Positions 59,002-64,000 of a DNA stretch of 64,000 nt are shown one piece after another. The stretch is from assembly GCF_019511665.1 (NCBI RefSeq), contig NZ_JAEUAW010000006.1:222319-286318 (forward strand), in the 5' to 3' direction. Position 1 is the first letter of the stretch. Each line of letters begins with the position of its first letter. Both the position numbers and the translations under genes were made by a program. This DNA is from Microbacterium jejuense. GTDB taxonomy: Bacteria; Actinomycetota; Actinomycetes; Actinomycetales; Microbacteriaceae. A model generated the notes under the pieces. That model worked only from the letters and a program-made list of their open reading frames with translations, was not told the origin of the DNA and searched no databases.

Positions 59002-60005
59002 AGGGCGTCCTCCCGGTCGGGCGCGGCATCGGTCAGCGCGGCGCGGGTGGACGAACCCTCGGTGCGCCGCACCGGCATCACGCCGGTGATCGCAGCCGGA
59101 CCGCGCCACCCCTCCACGGGAAGGTGGAACTTGCGCACGAGGCGGTCGGTGAACTGGGCGGGGTGCAGCCGCGCGAGCCGCACCGGTCGATCCGACCGGC
59201 GCACCACCACACGCGCACCCGGGGGGAGGTCGTGCGAACGACGGCCGTCGCACCACAGGATGCCGGTGCCGTTGGTGCGCTCGAGCACCTCGATCGCCAC
59301 CGAGTGCTCCGGACCCACGACGAGCGGCTTGGCGAACAGCGCATGCGCCGACAGCGGCACGACCGCGATCGCCTCGACTGTGGGCCAGATGACCGGACCG
59401 CCCGCCGAGAAGTTGTACGCCGTCGATCCCGTCGGGGTCGACACGACCATCCCGTCGCAGCCGAACGACGACAGCGGCCGGCCGTCGATCTCGACGACCA
59501 CCTCGAGCAGGCGCTCGCGGCTCGCCTTCTCGACCGTGGCCTCGTTGAGCGCCCACGTCTCGTAGATGACGGAGTCGCCGGTGTCTTTCACGCGCACCTG
59601 GAGCGCCATGCGCTCCTCGACGTCGTAGTCGCGCGCGATGACGCGCCGGACGGCCTCGTCCATGTCGTCGCGCTCGATCTCGGCGAGGAATCCGACGTGG
59701 CCCATGTTGATGCCCAGTACCGGCGCCGTGCCGTCGCGCACGAGCTCCGCCGCGCGGAGGATCGTCCCGTCGCCGCCCAGCACGATCGCCAGCTCGATGC
59801 CGGTGACCGGCACGTCGACGCCGAGGATCGCGACATCGAGCGGCGATCCGGCGGCCGCGAGCTCTTCACGGTCGTCGGCCGCGAACACGGGTCGTGCCCC
59901 TGCTGCCCGCAGCGCCTCGACCACCCGCTCCGCGGCCACGACGGTGTCGTCGCGATGCGCGTGTGCGACCACCAGGATGCTGCGCTCCGCGTCGACAGTG
60001 TTCAT
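58998..60005 (-). CDS. nadK: NAD kinase
   Basis: NadK phosphorylates NAD to NADP. The 335-residue protein has LGGDGTILRAAEL, NMGHVGFLAE, the NE/D motif, and VSTPTGSTAYNFSAGGPV. Start at 60005 (MNTVDAERS) follows GGGGAG; a longer start at 60029 also has a GGGGAG site. It leads the nadK-recN pair, as commonly seen after tlyA in actinobacteria. Confidence 0.96.
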   Translation of the reverse strand: MNTVDAERSILVVAHAHRDDTVVAAERVVEALRAAGARPVFAADDREELAAAGSPLDVAILGVDVPVTGIELAIVLGGDGTILRAAELVRDGTAPVLGINMGHVGFLAEIERDDMDEAVRRVIARDYDVEERMALQVRVKDTGDSVIYETWALNEATVEKASRERLLEVVVEIDGRPLSSFGCDGMVVSTPTGSTAYNFSAGGPVIWPTVEAIAVVPLSAHALFAKPLVVGPEHSVAIEVLERTNGTGILWCDGRRSHDLPPGARVVVRRSDRPVRLARLHPAQFTDRLVRKFHLPVEGWRGPAAITGVMPVRRTEGSSTRAALTDAAPDREDAL

Positions 60006-60284
60006 CGGCTCCCCGCCAGTTGCGTACATGTGCTCCCCATTCTGTCGGATGCTCCGACACCGGGGGCAATCCGACCCGGCCTGGGGATCGGCGCGTCGCA
60101 GGTCGCCTCGGGGCGCTCGCTGGGGAGGAGGCGCGCCGCGCATACGCGCGACGGCGGGCCGAGGCATCCACTCCGTCCGCAGAAGTTCGAATTCACCTGG
60201 TTGATGTCGATGGGTTGCTTCGACGCGCGCTGACCGCGAGGTCGGTCTGCGGGATGTCGGCGCGGTTGGACCACCGGATCGGGC

Positions 60285-61076
60285 TCAGGCGGTCAGGTGC
60301 TCCACCTCGTCGCGCCACTGCTCGGGGATGCTGCCGCCCGCCGACAGGTGCACGACGTATTCGCGATTGCCGTGCGTGCCGGCGATCGGCGACGCGATGA
60401 GCCCGTTCGTGCCGAGCCCCAGATCCCATGCGGCCCACAGCACACCGGCCACGGCGTCGGCACGCAGCACGGGATTGGTCACGAGCCCGCCCTTGACGGC
60501 AGTGCGGCCGACCTCGAACTGCGGCTTGATGAGCAGCACCAGGTCCGCGTCCGGCGCCGCGACGGCGCGCGCCGCCGGAAGAACGTGGGCGAGCGAGATG
60601 AACGACAGGTCGCCGGTGATCACCGACGGCGGCTGCGCGACGCCACTCGCCGCCGCGAGCGATTCCGGCGTCATGTACCGGACGTTGAAGCCTTCGATCG
60701 AGATCACGCCCGCATCGAGGGCGATGGATGCCGCAAGCTGGCCGTGCCCGACATCCACTGCGATCACCGGCTCGGCGCCGCGCTCACGGAGCACCTGCGT
60801 GAATCCGCCGGTCGAGGCGCCCATGTCGAGTGCGAGCCGCCCCCGGACGTCGACGCCGAACGCGTCGAGCCCGGCGATGAGCTTGTGTGCGGCCCGGCTG
60901 ACGTAGTGGTCGGCGCCGGCGACGACGATCGCGGTGTCGTCGTCCACGGGTGCGGAGGGTTTGACGACCGGCCGCCCGTCGACAGTCACGAGCCCCTCGG
61001 CGATGAGCGTGGCCGCGTGCGTGCGGGACCGCGCAAGTCCCCGGGCGGCCAGCGCCGCGTCGAGGCGCTGTGTCAT
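60285..61076 (-). CDS. tlyA: TlyA family rRNA 2'-O-methyltransferase / hemolysin-like
   Basis: TlyA methylates ribose in 16S and 23S rRNA; in mycobacteria this affects capreomycin sensitivity. The 263-residue protein has an S4 domain (RLDAALAARGLARSRTHAATLIAEGLVTVDG) and an FtsJ-like methyltransferase with ALDMGASTGGFTQVLRERGA and LLIKPQFEVG. Its ATG overlaps the stop of a 52-residue gene (ATGA). About 280 bases without a recognisable gene separate it from nadK. Confidence 0.95.
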   Translation of the reverse strand: MTQRLDAALAARGLARSRTHAATLIAEGLVTVDGRPVVKPSAPVDDDTAIVVAGADHYVSRAAHKLIAGLDAFGVDVRGRLALDMGASTGGFTQVLRERGAEPVIAVDVGHGQLAASIALDAGVISIEGFNVRYMTPESLAAASGVAQPPSVITGDLSFISLAHVLPAARAVAAPDADLVLLIKPQFEVGRTAVKGGLVTNPVLRADAVAGVLWAAWDLGLGTNGLIASPIAGTHGNREYVVHLSAGGSIPEQWRDEVEHLTA

Positions 61077-61231
61077 GCCGGTGCGCCCGGCGTCGCCTCG
61101 AGACGTCGCGCCAAGGTGTCGTGGAGGGCGTCGTACGCCTCGGCGCGCGTCGCGAGGGGCTGCGCCTCGATCACCTCGAGCGTCGACAGCAGGTCGCCGG
61201 TCTCGTCGTCGTGTGCGCTGGACTCGTCCAT
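61073..61231 (-). CDS. Small conserved-context protein, 52 residues
   Basis: A short acidic protein (MDESSAHDDETGDLLSTLEVIEAQPLATRAEAYDALHDTLARRLE...). The helical middle (LEVIEAQPLATRAEAYDALHDTLARRL) is the only clear feature. It lies between the HAD gene and tlyA and is coupled to tlyA by ATGA, so it is likely expressed. I recall short proteins of this type at the same place in other actinobacteria. Role unknown. Confidence 0.75.
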   Translation of the reverse strand: MDESSAHDDETGDLLSTLEVIEAQPLATRAEAYDALHDTLARRLEATPGAPA

Positions 61232-61281
61232 GTCCCCAGGATACGGCGGCGTCCGTCGGGTACTCCGGCGGACGCGGCGGT

Positions 61282-62331
61282 TCAGGGGCGGTGGAACGGG
61301 TCGGCGTACAGCTCTTCGGGGACCCGGAAGCCGAAGATCGCCCGGCCCGTGGACCAGATGGCCGCGGCCCCGGCGCGGACGAGATCGATGGGTCGCGTGC
61401 CGGGCGACACGATGCGCACGTCGGGCCCGTCGACGGCGACCTTCGCGTCGCGCACCGTCGCCACACCCTCGACGACCCGCACCGTCGGGTACGGCTCGTG
61501 GAGTTCTCGCAGGTCCCCGAGGATGTACGTGGGCCGCGAGCCCTCGGGCGCGGCGAGGACGTGCTTCGGGCGATCCACGCCCGTCAGCACGAGCGCCGAG
61601 GCGATGCCTGCACGGTTCGCGCCGAGGATGTCGGTGTCCAGGCGATCGCCGAGCAAGAGAGGATGCCGCGCCCCGAACCGTGCGACGGCCTCCTGGAAGA
61701 TCGGCACCTCCGGCTTGCCCGCCACGGTCGCCAGACGACCGACGGCGGTGTGCACCGCCGACACCAGGGTGCCGTTGCCGGGAGCGATCCCACGCGACTG
61801 CGGGATGGTCCAGTCGGTGTTCGTCGCCACCCACGGGATGCCGCCGTCTTCTTCGGGCGTCTTCAGGGCGAACGCCGCCTCGGCGAGCTGCGTCCAGCCG
61901 ACCTCGGGCGCGAACCCCTGCACGACCGCGGCAGGCGCGTCATCGGCGCTGCGGGTCACGACGAACCCTGCCTTCTCGACCTCGGTGACAAGCCCGTCGC
62001 CGCCGACGACGAGCACAGCGGAGCCCGGAGCGATCCGCTCCGCGAGCAGTCGCATCGCCGCCTGCGGACTGGTGACGACATCGCGCGGGGCAGTGTCGAG
62101 GCCGAGTTCCGTCAGATGCGCGGCGACGGAGGCGTCCGTGCGCGCGGCGTTGTTCGTGATGTAGCCGATGGTCCTGTCGTGGCGGGCCAGGTTGAGGCTC
62201 TCGACCGCGTGCGGCAGCGCGCCGGGACCCGCGTACACGACGCCGTCAAGGTCGGCGAGCACGACGTCCACACCGTCCAGCGGCGCCGGGGCGAGTCCTT
62301 CTGTCTGCGTGCGGCGCCCGAAGAGCGCCAT
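61282..62331 (-). CDS. HAD-IIA family hydrolase (NagD-like)
   Basis: The 349-residue phosphatase has the DxDG motif in VVLADLDGVVYAG, YITNNAARTDASVAAHLTELG and the late GDRLDTDILGANRAGIASALVLTGV, marking the NagD / p-nitrophenyl phosphatase subgroup with a C2 cap. It probably dephosphorylates a small sugar phosphate or nucleotide. The start overlaps the TPR-like gene stop by one base. Confidence 0.92.
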   Translation of the reverse strand: MALFGRRTQTEGLAPAPLDGVDVVLADLDGVVYAGPGALPHAVESLNLARHDRTIGYITNNAARTDASVAAHLTELGLDTAPRDVVTSPQAAMRLLAERIAPGSAVLVVGGDGLVTEVEKAGFVVTRSADDAPAAVVQGFAPEVGWTQLAEAAFALKTPEEDGGIPWVATNTDWTIPQSRGIAPGNGTLVSAVHTAVGRLATVAGKPEVPIFQEAVARFGARHPLLLGDRLDTDILGANRAGIASALVLTGVDRPKHVLAAPEGSRPTYILGDLRELHEPYPTVRVVEGVATVRDAKVAVDGPDVRIVSPGTRPIDLVRAGAAAIWSTGRAIFGFRVPEELYADPFHRP

Positions 62332-63830
62332 CAGGCCTTGCCCTCATCGGCGGCCGACCCGGGCTCGTCGACACCTGCCTCGACGAGGATCTCGGCCACC
62401 TCGTCGGCGACCGAGGGCTCGACGACCGCCGGCTCGTCCGCATCGTCATCCGCGTCGTCGAGGTCGTCGTCCTCGTCATCCTCCTCGAGGATCTCTTCCA
62501 CCACGATCGTCTCGAGATCACCGAGACCGGATGCCGCATCCAGCGCCTCCGCGGCGACCACCGCACGCTGCTGCCACTGCGCGGCCTCTTCGCTGCGGCC
62601 GAGCTCCTCGAGCACCGTCGCGCGGGCGGCGAACAGCCCGGGACTCCACTCGAAGGCGCGGTCGGGGTCGAGCTCAGGGATGTCGAGCTCCTGCAGCGCC
62701 CGCTCCGGCTCGCCGAGATCCAGTCGTGCCCCCGACATCGCGATGGCCAGTTCGACACGCTCGGCCGTCCCCAGCGTCATACGATCCACGGAGCGCCCGA
62801 CCTCGAGGGCGCGGTCGGGGCGACCGACACCGCGCTCGCTGTCGACCATGAGAGCGATCTGGTCGTCCATTCCTGAGATGCGGCGATACGTGCGCAGCTC
62901 CCGAAGGGCCAGCGCATAGTCGCCGGTCGCGTAAGCGGTGATCGCGAGCGTCTCACGGACGACCGCGATCCGGCCGGCGCGGCGAGAGGCGGACAGCGCG
63001 TGCTGGTGCGCCAGCTGGGGGTCTTCCTCGATCAGCTGCGACGCCATCGCGAGGTGCCGGGCCACCTGGTCGGCGTTCTCCTTGCTGAGCGTCTTCAGCT
63101 CGTTTCGCGCCGCCGGCGGGAGGTCGCGCGCGGTGACCTCCTCGGGCAGGACCGGATCGTCGTGGCGCGCGCGCACAGGACGGATCTCGCCCTCGCGCAC
63201 CGCACGATCGGGACGATTCGCGCCGCCCCGGGTCGGGCGAGCGCTGCGCTCGGAGGAGCGGCGGTCGTCGCCGCGACGCTCGTACGGCTTCTTGTCGCCG
63301 TACGGCTTCTTGTCACCATCGCGCTTGGCGTAAGGGCGGTCGTTGTCGCGACGCTCGTACGGCTTCTTGTCGCCGTAAGGCTTCTTCTCGCCATACGGCT
63401 TCTTCTCGCCATACGGCTTCTTCTCGCCATACTGCTTCTTGTCACCGTCACGCTTCGCGTACGGGCGGTCGCCATCACGACGCTCGTACGGCTTCTTGTC
63501 ACCGTACGGCTTCTTGTCGCCATCACGCTTCGCGTACGGGCGGTCGCCATCACGACGCTCGTACGGCTTCCTGTCGCCATACGGCTTCTTGTCACCGTAC
63601 GGCTTCTTGTCACCATCACGCTTGGCGTAGGGACGGTCGCCATCACGACGCTCGTACGGCTTGCGGTCGTTGTCACGACGCTCGTACGGCTTGCGGTCGT
63701 TGTCACGGCGGTCGTGGGGCTTGCGATCGCCGTCGCGCTTCGCGTACGGCTTGCTGCCACCAGAGGTTCGTCCGCCTCCGGATCGCTGACGCGGCGCGCG
63801 GTCGTCGTCACGCGGCTGCTGGTCTGCCAT
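62331..63830 (-). CDS. TPR-like protein with N-terminal RDGDKKPY repeat tract
   Basis: The 499-residue protein has three parts: a basic low-complexity region (about 20-200) built from repeated RRDGDRPYAKRDGDKKPYGDKKPYE-type units, a helical TPR-like domain (about 230-420: LKTLSKENADQVARHLAMASQLIEEDPQLAHQHALSASRRAGRIAVVRETLAITAYATGDYALALRELRTYRR), and a highly acidic tail (EEDDEDDDLDDADDD). The charges suggest RNA or ribosome binding, but function is unknown. A strong AGGAGGA site precedes the ATG. Downstream HAD gene is coupled by TGATG. Confidence 0.85.
   Translation of the reverse strand: MADQQPRDDDRAPRQRSGGGRTSGGSKPYAKRDGDRKPHDRRDNDRKPYERRDNDRKPYERRDGDRPYAKRDGDKKPYGDKKPYGDRKPYERRDGDRPYAKRDGDKKPYGDKKPYERRDGDRPYAKRDGDKKQYGEKKPYGEKKPYGEKKPYGDKKPYERRDNDRPYAKRDGDKKPYGDKKPYERRGDDRRSSERSARPTRGGANRPDRAVREGEIRPVRARHDDPVLPEEVTARDLPPAARNELKTLSKENADQVARHLAMASQLIEEDPQLAHQHALSASRRAGRIAVVRETLAITAYATGDYALALRELRTYRRISGMDDQIALMVDSERGVGRPDRALEVGRSVDRMTLGTAERVELAIAMSGARLDLGEPERALQELDIPELDPDRAFEWSPGLFAARATVLEELGRSEEAAQWQQRAVVAAEALDAASGLGDLETIVVEEILEEDDEDDDLDDADDDADEPAVVEPSVADEVAEILVEAGVDEPGSAADEGKA
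63280..63750. repeat. Tandem coding repeats (KKPY / RRDGD units)
   Basis: Short degenerate tandem repeats such as CGCTCGTACGGCTTCTTGTC and CATCACGCTTGGCGTA recur many times here. They encode the low-complexity tract of the TPR-like protein. Unit order varies (KKPYGDKKPYGD, KKPYGEKKPYGE), so copy number probably changes by slippage or recombination. Confidence 0.9.
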
Positions 63831-63869
63831 TGTTCGATCCTCCTGGATGCGGGCGGCCTCGGCAATCAC

Positions 63870-63883
63870 CCGCGTTAACGCGG
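63870..63883. repeat. Perfect palindrome CCGCGTTAACGCGG
   Basis: A perfect 14-base palindrome with central GTTAAC lies between the rrn terminator and the ribosome site of the TPR-like gene. It is an isolated AT-containing core in GC-rich sequence and could be an operator for that gene. Confidence 0.5.
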
Positions 63884-63914
63884 AATGGCCACCCAGGGTG
63901 TGGGTGGCCATTCC
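63882..63914 (-). terminator. rRNA operon terminator
   Basis: A perfect 14-base stem (GGAATGGCCACCCA / TGGGTGGCCATTCC) with a five-base loop lies ten bases beyond the 5S rRNA 3' end on the minus strand. It is the expected end of the rrn transcript. It lacks a T-run. Confidence 0.75.
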
Positions 63915-63924
63915 GTGAATGGGT

Positions 63925-64000
63925 GTCCGGCGGTGTCCTACTCTCCCACAGGGTCTCCCCTGCAGTACCATCGGCGCTGAGAGGCTTAGCTTCCGGGTTC
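63925..64000 (-). rRNA. rrf: 5S ribosomal RNA, 3' part (window-truncated)
   Basis: The reverse complement reads GAACCCGGAAGCTAAGCCTC, then CAGCGCCGATGGTACTGCAG, GGAGACCCTGTGGGAGAGTA and GGACACCGCCGGAC, the well-known 3' part of actinobacterial 5S rRNA. The 5' end lies outside the window. About 76 of roughly 118 bases are present. Confidence 0.97.

Noticed and set aside
60006..60284. A 90-codon minus-strand frame and a TCGAAC half-site resembling a LexA box before nadK-recN
   Set aside because: The translation is Arg/Pro-rich without family features, and only one half of the TCGAAC-N4-GTTCGA operator is present.
63280..63750. Regular short repeats that look like a CRISPR array
   Set aside because: Units are short, degenerate and contiguous, without unique spacers, and all encode one protein frame with a good start and ribosome site.

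Overview
The window is a high-GC chromosomal segment from an actinobacterium, most likely a Microbacteriaceae member close to Microbacterium. This is inferred from GC-rich codon use, many ATGA/GTGA-coupled genes, a DUF222/HNH gene, the gene order tlyA-nadK-recN-pyrG-NUDIX-xerD-parA-scpA-scpB-rluB-tyrA-cmk-der, and two families of short dispersed repeats. No search was run, so all family names rest on motifs read from the translations.

Layout. 1-9.9 kb: a type IV pilus locus. pilB (5' end outside the window) is on the plus strand and converges on a minus-strand run pilA, three minor-pilin genes, pilD, pilM, pilN, pilO, pilT, pilC. 10.2-13.1 kb: a DUF222/HNH endonuclease and a self-inhibited Fic protein. 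13.1-22.7 kb: small enzymes and surface functions (DUF1905, AHSA1-like, GT2, secreted beta-helix protein, aldo/keto reductase, FUSC transporter, LLM oxidoreductase plus F420-type reductase, L,D-transpeptidase, DUF2809). 22.8-29.6 kb: a catabolic operon (MFS transporter, amidohydrolase, ThDP enzyme, ureohydrolase) facing a tandem Lrp/AsnC regulator, plausibly for a guanidino compound. 29.6-31.6 kb: multicopper oxidase and a four-helix membrane protein. 31.7-37.3 kb: a Wadjet/MksBEF-like SMC operon, jetA-jetB-jetC, with no jetD nuclease gene beside it.

37.3-47.6 kb: a TetR gene with a divergent membrane protein, an SDR, a LacI regulator with a secreted double esterase, tRNA-Pro(GGG), two GNAT acetyltransferases, LtrA, a YhhN-like protein, an S4 RNA-binding protein and a NUDIX-NYN fusion. 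47.6-63.8 kb: a compact minus-strand housekeeping block for ribosome maturation (der, rluB, tlyA), nucleotide and NAD metabolism (cmk, pyrG, nadK), tyrosine synthesis (tyrA), chromosome segregation and repair (xerD, parA, scpAB, recN) and a TPR-like protein with a long charged repeat. The window ends inside the 5S rRNA gene of an rrn operon on the minus strand.

Most notable: the jetABC operon without jetD; a dispersed repeat translated inside the prepilin peptidase; a second repeat translated at the starts of rluB and scpA; an esterase with a catalytically dead first module under twin palindromic operators; a pilin-type protein with a beta-solenoid-like middle; a possible structured leader before pilA; and clear excess of the heptamer GGATGCC on both strands.
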